From Thalassobellus sediminis (GTDB lineage Bacteria > Bacteroidota > Bacteroidia > Flavobacteriales > Flavobacteriaceae): DNA of 64,000 nt. The first letter of the stretch is position 1. Each line of letters opens with the position of its first letter. Shown here piece by piece: positions 34,380-43,345 of the stretch. Below the pieces are notes generated by a model. The model saw only the letters and a list, made by a program, of their open reading frames with translations, was not told the origin of the DNA and made no database searches. A program made the position numbers and the translations under genes. Location of the stretch: positions 248,001 to 312,000 of the forward strand of contig NZ_JBISCD010000037.1 in assembly GCF_044386045.1 (NCBI RefSeq). Direction: 5' to 3'.

Positions 34380-36194
34380 CTAAACCAAAGGAATATTCAA
34401 AGTAACACGCGTGCCTTTACCTATTTCCGAATTAAGAAAAAGTCGGCCATCAATATATTTAATACGTTCTCGCATGAAGGTCATACCCATACCGCCATCA
34501 CCATTTTTAACATTCTTAACCTTGGCAGGATCGAAGCCTTTACCATTATCGTCAATCACAATACTCAGCATATTTTTACTATGCGATAAGGACACTAAAA
34601 TATGCGTAGATTCAGCATACTTAATAGCATTATTAATGGCTTCTTGAGTAATTCTATATATGTTAATTTCAACTAAAGACTCTAAGCGTTCATTGAAATC
34701 GGATTTATTAAAAAACACAATATCTTTATTCGTAAGTTTCGATAATTCCTGGGTAAGTTTTACTAATGCTGGCACAATACCATGATCTGATAATTCTGGA
34801 GGTGTTAAATTGAAAGTCGCCGTTCTTACACCTTTAATAATATTCGTGGTAAGCTCTTTTAAATACTCAATCTTTACTGTCGCTTTTTCAACATCTTTAG
34901 TATCTATACTTTCAAGATTATACTTTAAACCTGTTAGCATCTGCCCGATACCATCATGTACATCTTTAGCAATACGGTTTTGTTCCTTTTCTTGGTTTTC
35001 AATAATCTTACTTGAGATTATTTTTTGCTGACTCATTTTTTCCTCAAAACTTCGCTCTGTAAGGCGTTCTATTTCAATTTGAGCTGCTTTACGAGCCGTA
35101 ATATCTGAGGCTATAATGAGTAATTCAGACTTATCGTCGGTAGGATTAAAAGGAATAATAGCCATTTCCAACCAAACGTCTATAACATCACTCGTAGTTC
35201 CTTTTACTTCACCTTGCCAACCTGTTTTTTTATGTTTTAAAACAATATCATCTATAATTAATTGTTCCTTTTCATGATTAGAAAGCACTTGAGAGAAAGT
35301 CAAATTCCCACTAAACTTAGTATATTTAAAAAGACGCGAAAACCGTTTTCCCATGTGCAATAACTCACCATTCTGATTGGTTCTAGCAAACAGCAAGGTT
35401 TCATCCATGGCGCGACTTAAAGCTCGTAATTCTTTTATAGATTTTTCTTTGGCAACACTTAAGGCATCTGCATCAATCGCCATTTTTTTAGCATGCTTTT
35501 CAGCGGTTAACAAGTCGGCAAGCGTTGCTCGAACCGTTTTAGCTGTAGGCCAAAAAATGAATAAAAATTCACCTAGTAGAATTAATAGCGTAAGTGTCAT
35601 TAGTAACACCTCCAAATTTCTTAACCAACTTACTTTTGCATCGGCTTCTAAATCGTACTGATTTACAATTTGATCCATCATTAAAAGAAAATCGCCTTCA
35701 TAGGCTCTTACCGTTTTTATATCATCTATAAAAGCAGATACTGGTAATGGTGGAATGTTTTCAATCTTATTAATTATAGCATTTGAAGCTTTGCTAATAG
35801 TATCAAACGTAGGGTTTAATTCTTTAAATTTATTAACAACTATTTTGCTGTTTTTTCCAGGTAAGCCTAAACTATCATTTCCTTTTTGAAGCGCGTTATG
35901 AGATACTTCCCAAAGGTTTAATGTTTGTTTAACATTGTCTTTAAGTTCGATACGTGCTTCTAAATTTTCTTCGGTAGAAAGTGCTACAATATCTTTTGTT
36001 AGTTTCTGACTCAACATACGCTGTCTACCTGCCACATTAATAACAGTAGAATCGCTTTGCTGATCATTAAGGTGCTTACGAATAAGAATCTGACTAATAA
36101 TAACAGAAAGTGCAATGGTGCTTAAAGCAATTATGTATAAACGGCTTAACTTATCAAACGTTCTTTGGTCTAATGAATTTCCGCCTTTTGTCAT
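34380..36194 (-). CDS. NarX-like membrane sensor histidine kinase (HisKA_3)
   Basis: This 604-residue sensor has a membrane helix at about 19-38, a periplasmic four-helix sensor (39-193) with a P-box-like motif NVAGRQRMLSQKL, as in NarX and PilJ-type domains that bind nitrate or nitrite, and a second helix at about 195-215. A linker and PAS domain (about 255-375) precede HisKA_3 with His413 in AKDVHDGIGQMLTGL and an HATPase domain with NAIKYAESTHI, DDNGKGFD and GGMGMTFMRERI. It is last in the unit nirB-nirD-DUF4202-kinase (10-nt gap) and probably phosphorylates the LuxR regulator downstream. Confidence 0.9.
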   Translation of the reverse strand: MTKGGNSLDQRTFDKLSRLYIIALSTIALSVIISQILIRKHLNDQQSDSTVINVAGRQRMLSQKLTKDIVALSTEENLEARIELKDNVKQTLNLWEVSHNALQKGNDSLGLPGKNSKIVVNKFKELNPTFDTISKASNAIINKIENIPPLPVSAFIDDIKTVRAYEGDFLLMMDQIVNQYDLEADAKVSWLRNLEVLLMTLTLLILLGEFLFIFWPTAKTVRATLADLLTAEKHAKKMAIDADALSVAKEKSIKELRALSRAMDETLLFARTNQNGELLHMGKRFSRLFKYTKFSGNLTFSQVLSNHEKEQLIIDDIVLKHKKTGWQGEVKGTTSDVIDVWLEMAIIPFNPTDDKSELLIIASDITARKAAQIEIERLTERSFEEKMSQQKIISSKIIENQEKEQNRIAKDVHDGIGQMLTGLKYNLESIDTKDVEKATVKIEYLKELTTNIIKGVRTATFNLTPPELSDHGIVPALVKLTQELSKLTNKDIVFFNKSDFNERLESLVEINIYRITQEAINNAIKYAESTHILVSLSHSKNMLSIVIDDNGKGFDPAKVKNVKNGDGGMGMTFMRERIKYIDGRLFLNSEIGKGTRVTLNIPLV

Positions 36195-36204
36195 GCTTTT
36201 TTAT

Positions 36205-36789
36205 TTAAGAAATGGCTTGTTTAACTAATGACAAACTTTTTTCTGAAAAAGGAAGTTTTAAGGCTTCTGCATGTCCGTTATCAGACATTTTAACCCAAGT
36301 CTTTTTCAGGATATCTATTACTTTTTCATCGGTATGTTTTGCTGCAAACTCTTCAAAGTAATAATCTAAAAACACCAAACAAATTACATCTTCAATTATT
36401 TGGCTTTCTTCATTCTTCTTAATTAATTTCTTGTTAATTAAGAAAGATACTCTATCAATAAATTCTTTATCATACCCAACCTGATTCAGAATTTCGGCTG
36501 TTATTTCGGCATGCATTTTCTTTAAAGTTTCACGCCATTTTAAATACCCCACTCTATCCATCGGATATTCGTTTCTGGCTATTTTCCAACGACAAATATG
36601 TTGAGAACGCGCTGCAATTCGAAGTGCTTTAGATGCATTAGGATTAAACTGCAAAAGTTTCCTAGACATACGTTGTGAGTACAATAATTCTTTAGGATAC
36701 TCTATACCAAAAACCTCGTAATTATTAGGGTCTTCAGAGTTTTTTTTATCTATTAATGCTATGGCAGTTTCAAATCGTGTCGGCTTCAT
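36205..36789 (-). CDS. DUF4202 protein of the nitrite reductase operon
   Basis: This 194-residue protein matches the DUF4202 family: FETAIALIDKKNSEDPN, YSQRMSRKLLQFNP, IAARSQHICRWKIARNEYP, GYLKWRETLKKMHAEI and IEDVICLVFLDYYFEEF. It is all-helical, with conserved His, Arg and Glu residues that resemble an HD-like metal site, but no enzyme activity is established to my knowledge. It sits 11 nt after nirD and 10 nt before the kinase, so it is part of the nitrite-assimilation unit. A role in enzyme maturation or sensing is an inference from position. Confidence 0.85.
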   Translation of the reverse strand: MKPTRFETAIALIDKKNSEDPNNYEVFGIEYPKELLYSQRMSRKLLQFNPNASKALRIAARSQHICRWKIARNEYPMDRVGYLKWRETLKKMHAEITAEILNQVGYDKEFIDRVSFLINKKLIKKNEESQIIEDVICLVFLDYYFEEFAAKHTDEKVIDILKKTWVKMSDNGHAEALKLPFSEKSLSLVKQAIS

Positions 36790-36800
36790 TTTTATGTATA

Positions 36801-37178
36801 TTAGTCTGAAAAGCCAATATACACATTTCCGCTTTCAATTTTAACAGGATACACAGCAATTTTTAAATCGTCGCCAGCTAAATTCGATCCGTCTTCCAAC
36901 GAAAAGTTCTTTTTATGCATTGGGCAAGCTACTTTGGCAACGCCATCCTTATCGCCTATCATTCCTAACGATAATACCATTTCCATTTTATGCGGACATA
37001 AATTTTGACAGGCATACCACTTACCTACTCTAGCAAAATTATACACCGCTATTTGCTTGGTTTTGTACTTTATACAAGCTCCTGTATTCTCTGGAAAATC
37101 TTCAATAACTCCAACTTTAAACCAATCTTTTACTTGAGTTTCAGTAACCGTTTCGTATTGTTCTAGTATATTTTGCAT
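36801..37178 (-). CDS. nirD: Nitrite reductase small subunit NirD (Rieske-type)
   Basis: This 125-residue Rieske-fold protein has its [2Fe-2S] ligands intact: Cys and His in CQNLCPHKMEM and in VACPMHKKNFSLEDG (CxH and CxxH). It pairs with NirB in NAD(P)H-dependent reduction of nitrite to ammonium in the cytoplasm. It is 91 nt downstream of nirB. The gap contains a small tandem repeat and a 12-bp palindrome, but there is no sign of a separate operon. Confidence 0.93.
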   Translation of the reverse strand: MQNILEQYETVTETQVKDWFKVGVIEDFPENTGACIKYKTKQIAVYNFARVGKWYACQNLCPHKMEMVLSLGMIGDKDGVAKVACPMHKKNFSLEDGSNLAGDDLKIAVYPVKIESGNVYIGFSD

Positions 37179-37191
37179 ATCTATTCTTTTT

Positions 37192-37242
37192 GTTGATTTG
37201 TTTATCTGTTGATTTGTTTATCTGTTACAAACGTTTAAACGT
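37192..37242. repeat. Tandem 16-bp repeat and palindrome between nirB and nirD
   Basis: GTTGATTTGTTTATCT occurs twice in tandem (37192-37207 and 37208-37223). It is followed by the perfect 12-bp palindrome ACGTTTAAACGT at 37231-37242. It may be only slippage, or a processing or binding site between the two subunit genes. Confidence 0.7.
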
Positions 37243-37269
37243 ATAAATAATTAAACAAATCCACTTAAT

Positions 37270-39783
37270 TTAACTCCAAGCCTTTGGCATTTTCTGATCA
37301 CGCATTGGCACAAACACCAAGTTATCATCAGTATCATCAGAATTCACAAAATGTTTGAAACGTTTTGCCATGTTAGGATCTTCAATCGCTTGTTTCCACT
37401 CACACTCATATCTATTAACTAATCCTTGCATTTCGGCATCTAAATCTGCTGCAATTCCTAAAGAATCTTCAATAACCACTTGTTTTAAATACTCAATACC
37501 ACCTTCTAATTTATCTAACCAAGGAGCTGTTCGTACTAAAGGACCAGCTGTTCGTATGTAAAACATTAAAAACCTGTCTAAATATTTAACCGACGTTTCA
37601 TCATCTAACTGTTCCGCAAACAACACCGCATGTTTTGGTGTAGCACCTCCGTTTCCGCAGACATATAAATTCCAACCACCATCAACAGCAATTAATCCGA
37701 AATCTTTACCTCTAGCTTCAGCACATTCTCTAATACATCCCGAAACACCACCTTTTAATTTGTGTGGCGAGCGTAAACCTCTATATCTATTTTCAATTTC
37801 AATTGCAAATGTTACACTTTCGTGCATCCCGTAACGACACCATGTAGAACCTACACAACTTTTTACTGTACGTAACGATTTTCCGTAAGCATGTCCACTT
37901 TCAAAACCTGCATCAATTAAATCTTTCCAAATAAGTGGTAACTCATGTAATTGTGCGCCAAATAAATCGATACGCTGACCTCCAGTTATTTTAGTATATA
38001 AATCATATTTCTTAGCAACTTCACCAATTACTATTAATTTGTCTGGTGTAATTTCACCTCCAGGGATTCTAGGTACTACAGAATACGTTCCGTTACGTTG
38101 AATATTGGCTAAAAAACGATCGTTTGTATCTTGAATACCTACCTGACGGTTAGGTGTTTCCATAGTAATACTAGCAAAAATAGATGCTACTAACGGCTTA
38201 CAAGTTTCACAACCATGACCTTCACCAAATAAGTTTAGCGTTTCGTCATAATCCTTTACTTGATTCACTTTTATAAGATCGTATAATTCTTGTCTGTTAA
38301 AATTAAAATGCTCACAAATAGTTTCTTTAACTTCTTTTCCTAAAGATTTTAAAGTTTCATTTACTAAATCGGCTACCATAGGTTTACAACCTCCACAACC
38401 TGTGGTTGCTTTTGTTTTAGCCACAACATCTCCAAAATTATTGCTATCGCCTTCTGTAATAGAACAGCAAATATCGCCTTTCGTAACACTTTCACAAGAA
38501 CATACTTGCGCCGCGTCTGGTAAATCTAAAACACTACCAAACGACGAACCGCCTTCACTTGCTGGTAAAATTAACTCAGCAGGATTCTCAGGAATCGCCA
38601 TACCATTCAAATATATTTGGTGTAACATATTATAATCGGATGCATCACCAACTAAAATCCCTCCTAGTAACGATTTACCATCAAGACTCACGTTAATACG
38701 CTTGTATAAATGTTTGGTTTTATCTTCAAAAATAACAGAATGCCCTTTTGATGCTGGCATAAACGGTTCACCAAAACTGGCTACATCTACGCCTATTAAT
38801 TTTAATTTGGTAGACATATCAATATCAGCAGGCATAAGATCCTCTTCTTTTCCTAAAATCTGATTTACTGCAACACCTGCCATATCATAACCAGGCGCTA
38901 CTAAACCATATATCATTTGGTTGTACAAAGCAACTTCACCAATAGCATAAATCTCTGGGTCTGATGTTTGCATTTTATTATTAACCACAATACCACCACG
39001 TACGCCCATTTCTAAATCGCAGGTTTTAGCTAACTCATCTCTTGGACGAATTCCCGCAGAAACAATAAGCATATCTACATCTAGCACATCATCTTCTCCA
39101 AACTCCATGGCAGTAATAGCATCATCGCCTAAAATTTGATTGGTTGCTTTACTTAAGTGAATATTTAATCCGATAGATTCTAATTTCAATTGCAACACTT
39201 GACTACTTCTAGAATCTAATTGTCTTGGCATTAATTTAGGAGCAAACTCAACAATATGAGGTTCTAAGCCCATATCCATAACCGCTTTTCCAGCCTCTAA
39301 ACCTAATAAACCACCACCTAAAACCGCTGCTTTAGCATCCGGGTTTTGCGCTTTAAGTTTAGCAGCATAAGCGAGCATGCCTTCTAAATCTTCGATAGTT
39401 CTGTATACAAAAACACCTTCTTTTTCAACGCCTTTAATATTTGGAACAAAAGGCGAAGACCCTGTTGCTAATACCAAATAATCATAGGCATACTCGTCTT
39501 CTGTAGATGTTGTTATTGTTTTTGTAGAACGATGAATATCTGTAATACGTACATTGGTAATTAATTCAATATCATTGGCTTCATACCAAGATCGTGGCGC
39601 CATTTCTAAAGCGCCTGCATCTTGATTTTCAAAGAATTCACTTAAATGAACGCGATCATAAGCTGGTCTTGGTTCTTCACCAAAAACTGTTACTTTAAAT
39701 TGACTGCTATCTGAATCGGCTGCAAATTTTTCACAAAATTTATAACCAACCATTCCATTACCTATGACAAGAATTTTTTTCAT
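37270..39783 (-). CDS. nirB: NAD(P)H-dependent nitrite reductase large subunit NirB
   Basis: This 837-residue protein has the full NirB domain order: FAD- and NAD-binding oxidoreductase (about 1-320: VIGNGMVGYKF, LATGSSPFVPN, AVLGGGLLGLEAGKAV), a first BFD-like [2Fe-2S] domain (about 425-475: CSCESV, then GCGGCKP), a second BFD-like domain with only GCETCKP (about 530), the ferredoxin-like half-domain (about 565-630), and the siroheme/4Fe-4S domain (CVGSTWCRYGMHES, GCIRECAEARGKDFG, VCGNGG). It reduces nitrite to ammonium using siroheme. It is first in the unit nirB-nirD-DUF4202-kinase. Its promoter carries the same palindrome and -7 box as the nitrate transporter. Confidence 0.95.
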   Translation of the reverse strand: MKKILVIGNGMVGYKFCEKFAADSDSSQFKVTVFGEEPRPAYDRVHLSEFFENQDAGALEMAPRSWYEANDIELITNVRITDIHRSTKTITTSTEDEYAYDYLVLATGSSPFVPNIKGVEKEGVFVYRTIEDLEGMLAYAAKLKAQNPDAKAAVLGGGLLGLEAGKAVMDMGLEPHIVEFAPKLMPRQLDSRSSQVLQLKLESIGLNIHLSKATNQILGDDAITAMEFGEDDVLDVDMLIVSAGIRPRDELAKTCDLEMGVRGGIVVNNKMQTSDPEIYAIGEVALYNQMIYGLVAPGYDMAGVAVNQILGKEEDLMPADIDMSTKLKLIGVDVASFGEPFMPASKGHSVIFEDKTKHLYKRINVSLDGKSLLGGILVGDASDYNMLHQIYLNGMAIPENPAELILPASEGGSSFGSVLDLPDAAQVCSCESVTKGDICCSITEGDSNNFGDVVAKTKATTGCGGCKPMVADLVNETLKSLGKEVKETICEHFNFNRQELYDLIKVNQVKDYDETLNLFGEGHGCETCKPLVASIFASITMETPNRQVGIQDTNDRFLANIQRNGTYSVVPRIPGGEITPDKLIVIGEVAKKYDLYTKITGGQRIDLFGAQLHELPLIWKDLIDAGFESGHAYGKSLRTVKSCVGSTWCRYGMHESVTFAIEIENRYRGLRSPHKLKGGVSGCIRECAEARGKDFGLIAVDGGWNLYVCGNGGATPKHAVLFAEQLDDETSVKYLDRFLMFYIRTAGPLVRTAPWLDKLEGGIEYLKQVVIEDSLGIAADLDAEMQGLVNRYECEWKQAIEDPNMAKRFKHFVNSDDTDDNLVFVPMRDQKMPKAWS

Positions 39784-39800
39784 ATCTACGTATTTTTAAA

Positions 39801-39838
39801 CAAAAGTAAGTATAAATACTTAATTTTAGATACGTAGT
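39801..39838 (-). promoter_or_regulatory. nirB promoter with palindromic operator
   Basis: The perfect -7 box TACTTTTG (39801-39808, minus strand) is overlapped by the palindrome TAAGTATAAATACTTA (39807-39822). TACGTA follows at 39831-39836, and another TACGTA lies in the leader at 39787-39792. Arrangement and sequence match the transporter promoter at 31893-31946, so the two are likely bound by the same regulator. Confidence 0.68.
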
Positions 39839-39949
39839 TTAATTATTTTTATGATGTCATACGATTATTATAGATTTCGCAAATTCATACTATCTTAATT
39901 ATTTATTAGACAAAAAAGCTCCTTTTTAAATAGCATAAATAACGAAAAA

Positions 39950-42244
39950 CTAAGTAGTACTCACCGTAATAATAACACTCTTTGATGCTGGTGTTTTAGC
40001 TGTATGAGCAAAACTATCTAGCGGTACAAGCACATTTGTTTCAGGAAAATAAGTAGCACAACAGTTTTTAGGAATATCGTAACCTACTACTTTAAAATTA
40101 TTAGCAACTCTTATAACACCATTGAATTCTGACTTTAAATTCACAACTTGATGCTCCTCTAAATTACGTAGTTTCATATCGTCTCGATTCATAAAAATGA
40201 TGCGACGTTCGTTAAAAACACCTCGATATCTATCGTTTAAGCCATAAATAGTGGTATTAAATTGATCGTGACTACGTATAGTCATCATAATTAATTCATC
40301 TGCTTTCAACTTCAAAGCAGGTAGTTTATTGATAGAAAAATTAGCCTTGGTTGTTTTTGTTTTGAATTTTCTTTCCCGTGCTCCATTAGGTAGATAAAAC
40401 CCCGAAGGTTGTTTAATTCTTTTATTATAATCATCAAACCCTTCAACAACCTCAGCAATATCATCACGTACCAGATTATAATCATCTTTATACTGCAACC
40501 AATTAATTTTAGACCGTGATTTTAAAGTCGCATTGGCAATACCACAAACTACAGCGACTTCACTTAACAATGTATCAGAACAAGGCTCTAAAACACCTTT
40601 GGTAGATGAGACTACCCCCATAGAATTTTCAACACTTTGAACTTGTAAACCTGTTTTTTGATAATCTTTTTCGGTGCGTCCTAAACAAGGAAAAATCAAA
40701 GCTTCTTTCCCTGTAACCAAATGCGAACGATTTAGTTTGGTACTTACATGAACTGTTAGGTTGCAATTTGCCAAAGCCTGTGCTGCATAGGCTGTATCTG
40801 GTACTGCCGAAATAAAATTACCTCCTAAGCCAAAAAAGACTTTTGCTTTTTTCTCATACATGGCTTTTATGGCATCTATAACCGAATATCCATGCTTTGT
40901 TATTGGCTTGAAACCATATTTCGTTTCTATTTTATCTAAAAATGCTTGTGGTGCCGATTCCCAAATACCAACCGTTCTATCGCCTTGCACATTAGAATGC
41001 CCACGAACTGGACAGGTGCCTGCTCCTTCTTTTCCAATACTCCCTTTAAGTAATAACAAATTAACGACTTCGCGAATATTATCTACCGCATTTTCATGTT
41101 GCGTTAAGCCCATCGCCCAACAAATAATAATCTTATTTTTGTTCAGAATTAAATCAAACGCTTCATCAAAAATAGCTTTGGTTATTCCTGAAGCTTCTAA
41201 ACAAGCTTCAAAATTATAGGTTTTTAAATCTGCAATAAAAGCATCATAACCATGCGTGTGTTCATCAATAAAGTCTTTATCAAAAACATTACTCGTACTT
41301 TCTTCTTTTTCTAATAATTTAAGAAGTATGGCTTTCATAAAAGCCACATCGCCATTAATGGTTATAGGAACAAACACATCGGCTATTTGAGTACCGCCAG
41401 TTAATAGTTTGATAGGACTTTGAGGATCAGTAAACTTTATTAAACCTGCTTCTGGCAACGGATTAATAGCAATTATTTTTCCGCCATTATTTTTACATTT
41501 TTCTAAAGCCATTAACATTCTTGGATGGTTCGTACCTGGATTTTGCCCAATAACCATAACCAATTCTGCTTTATATAAATCGTCTAAAGTAACGGAGCCT
41601 TTTCCTATCCCTAAGGTTTGAGAAAGCGCACTTCCACTAGCTTCATGGCACATATTAGAACAATCAGGTAAATTAGATGTACCATATTCTCTAACAAATA
41701 ATTGATACAAAAAGGCTGCCTCGTTAGTGGTTCTTCCTGATGTATAAAAGACCGCTTCGTCTGGACTATCTAAGACATTTAAATGATTGCCGACTTTATT
41801 AAAAGCATCTTCCCAAGAAATAGGTTGATAATGCGTCGCGCCTTCTGCTAAAAACATAGGCTCAGACAAACGCCCTGATTTACCAATTTCAAAATCTGAC
41901 CAACTCGCTAATTCATCCACACTATGTTCTGCAAAAAAATCAGTTCCAATGGTTTTATTTTGAGCTTCTTCAGCAATGGCTTTCAAACCATTTTCGCAAT
42001 ACTCTCCTAATTTAGAACGTTCATCGTCTGGATCTGGCCATGCACAACCGGGACAATCAAATCCTCCTTTTTGATTTACTTTTAGAGATACCTTTATAGC
42101 ATCAGCAGGATTCATATATTTAGCAGCATGATTAATTGCCGCTTTAATCCCTCCAAAACCAACACTATTTGTTTTTGGTTTTGTTGTTTTTAATGTTGTG
42201 AAGTCTTCAGGTATTTTTGCTTTATCTTCTGGAATTGAACTCAT
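39950..42244 (-). CDS. FdhF/YdeP-family molybdopterin oxidoreductase
   Basis: This 764-residue protein carries the family signature GFDCPGCAWPDPDD near residue 57, followed by the bis-MGD core (YTSGRTTNEAAFLYQLFVREYGTSNLPDCSNMCHEASG, VIGQNPGTNHPRML, GNFISAVPD) and the C-terminal MoCo domain (TIRSHDQFNTTIYGLNDRYRGV). The family is related to formate dehydrogenase alpha subunits; YdeP in E. coli is linked to acid resistance. The true substrate is unknown. It sits 166 nt upstream of nirB on the same strand and may benefit from shared molybdenum-cofactor supply. Start ATG at 42244 gives a natural length. Confidence 0.88.
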   Translation of the reverse strand: MSSIPEDKAKIPEDFTTLKTTKPKTNSVGFGGIKAAINHAAKYMNPADAIKVSLKVNQKGGFDCPGCAWPDPDDERSKLGEYCENGLKAIAEEAQNKTIGTDFFAEHSVDELASWSDFEIGKSGRLSEPMFLAEGATHYQPISWEDAFNKVGNHLNVLDSPDEAVFYTSGRTTNEAAFLYQLFVREYGTSNLPDCSNMCHEASGSALSQTLGIGKGSVTLDDLYKAELVMVIGQNPGTNHPRMLMALEKCKNNGGKIIAINPLPEAGLIKFTDPQSPIKLLTGGTQIADVFVPITINGDVAFMKAILLKLLEKEESTSNVFDKDFIDEHTHGYDAFIADLKTYNFEACLEASGITKAIFDEAFDLILNKNKIIICWAMGLTQHENAVDNIREVVNLLLLKGSIGKEGAGTCPVRGHSNVQGDRTVGIWESAPQAFLDKIETKYGFKPITKHGYSVIDAIKAMYEKKAKVFFGLGGNFISAVPDTAYAAQALANCNLTVHVSTKLNRSHLVTGKEALIFPCLGRTEKDYQKTGLQVQSVENSMGVVSSTKGVLEPCSDTLLSEVAVVCGIANATLKSRSKINWLQYKDDYNLVRDDIAEVVEGFDDYNKRIKQPSGFYLPNGARERKFKTKTTKANFSINKLPALKLKADELIMMTIRSHDQFNTTIYGLNDRYRGVFNERRIIFMNRDDMKLRNLEEHQVVNLKSEFNGVIRVANNFKVVGYDIPKNCCATYFPETNVLVPLDSFAHTAKTPASKSVIITVSTT

Positions 42245-42282
42245 ATAAAAATTAAAAATTTGTTATTAAATATATGAGTTAT

Positions 42283-43239
42283 TTACTGATTTTTAACAAA
42301 CTCTAACGCTCGTTTTTCATTATAATAAATATTCTTTTTAGCAATAAACCCAACATGCCCTCCATATTGAGGCATTTCTAAGTATAAACTCGGATTTTCT
42401 TTTGCTTCCTTTACAGGATAACATTCAGGAGATAAAAACGAATCGTTAAGTGCATTAATAATTAATGCCGGTGTTTTTATATTTGGTAAAAACTGAAGAC
42501 AACTGCTTTTTGCATAATAGTCTATCGCGTCTCTAAAACCATGCGCTTTAGATGTGTAAACATCATCGAAATCTATGAGTGTTTTAATAGTACAAAATTC
42601 TTCTTGCGATAAATCTTCAGGAAACTTAACAAGCTTATTAACTAATCGTTTCGTTAAATGATTCAAAAATCGATTGGAATACAATCTATTTTTAGGTTTA
42701 TGAAGTTCGTTACAAGAGCCCATTAAATCTGCTGGTACAGAAATGGCAATACCCGCTTTTATTTCATTTGGAACTTCATCGCGCTCACCTAAATATTTTA
42801 ATATTACGTTAGCACCTAAACTTATACCGTATAAATAGATATCTGTGTATTTATTTAATGCTAAAACATGCTCTATAATATCTTCTAAATCATCGGTAGC
42901 ACCAGAATGGTAACTTCTGTATTTTAAATTATCTTCTCCACTACAGCCTCTAAAATTCACACAGATGGCATCAATACCATCATTATTAAACAATTTTGCC
43001 AAACCCGTTACATACGGTCTTTGTCCATGACCTTCTAATCCGTGAAAACACAACACAAGTTTGTTTGATTTTTCCTTAGAGAAACTCCAATCTAAATCTA
43101 AAAAATCGCCATCTTTTAAAGTAATACGTTCGCGTTCTTGCTTTAGTTTAACCCGCCGAACTAAACCCGAGTAAACTGTAGAAATAAATCCGTTTTTAAA
43201 AAGAAATGAAGGTTTGTAGGTAGCGTCTATTATTGGCAT
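42283..43239 (-). CDS. YheT-family alpha/beta hydrolase
   Basis: This 318-residue hydrolase of the YheT/ABHD1 group has an oxyanion region LCFHGLEGHGQRPYVTGLA, a nucleophile elbow YGISLGANVILKYLGE with the Ser in GISLG, an acid in INALNDSFLSPECYP and a final His in YGGHVGF. The substrate is unknown; relatives are poorly characterised esterases. There is no signal peptide, so it is cytoplasmic. It lies 38 nt upstream of the YdeP-like gene and may be co-transcribed with it. Confidence 0.88.
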   Translation of the reverse strand: MPIIDATYKPSFLFKNGFISTVYSGLVRRVKLKQERERITLKDGDFLDLDWSFSKEKSNKLVLCFHGLEGHGQRPYVTGLAKLFNNDGIDAICVNFRGCSGEDNLKYRSYHSGATDDLEDIIEHVLALNKYTDIYLYGISLGANVILKYLGERDEVPNEIKAGIAISVPADLMGSCNELHKPKNRLYSNRFLNHLTKRLVNKLVKFPEDLSQEEFCTIKTLIDFDDVYTSKAHGFRDAIDYYAKSSCLQFLPNIKTPALIINALNDSFLSPECYPVKEAKENPSLYLEMPQYGGHVGFIAKKNIYYNEKRALEFVKNQ

Positions 43240-43345
43240 AATTACAGTATTCTGTCGCAGTCGCAGTTTTCAGTTGGTGAAGTTAATATTAAAATTTTCA
43301 TATTCTTTTATACTTTGCGTCTTTTACTAAAAAAACAACACGATT

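Noticed and set aside
37192..37242. Internal promoter for nirD
   Set aside because: No TAnnTTTG-like box at a suitable distance from the nirD start was found in the gap.
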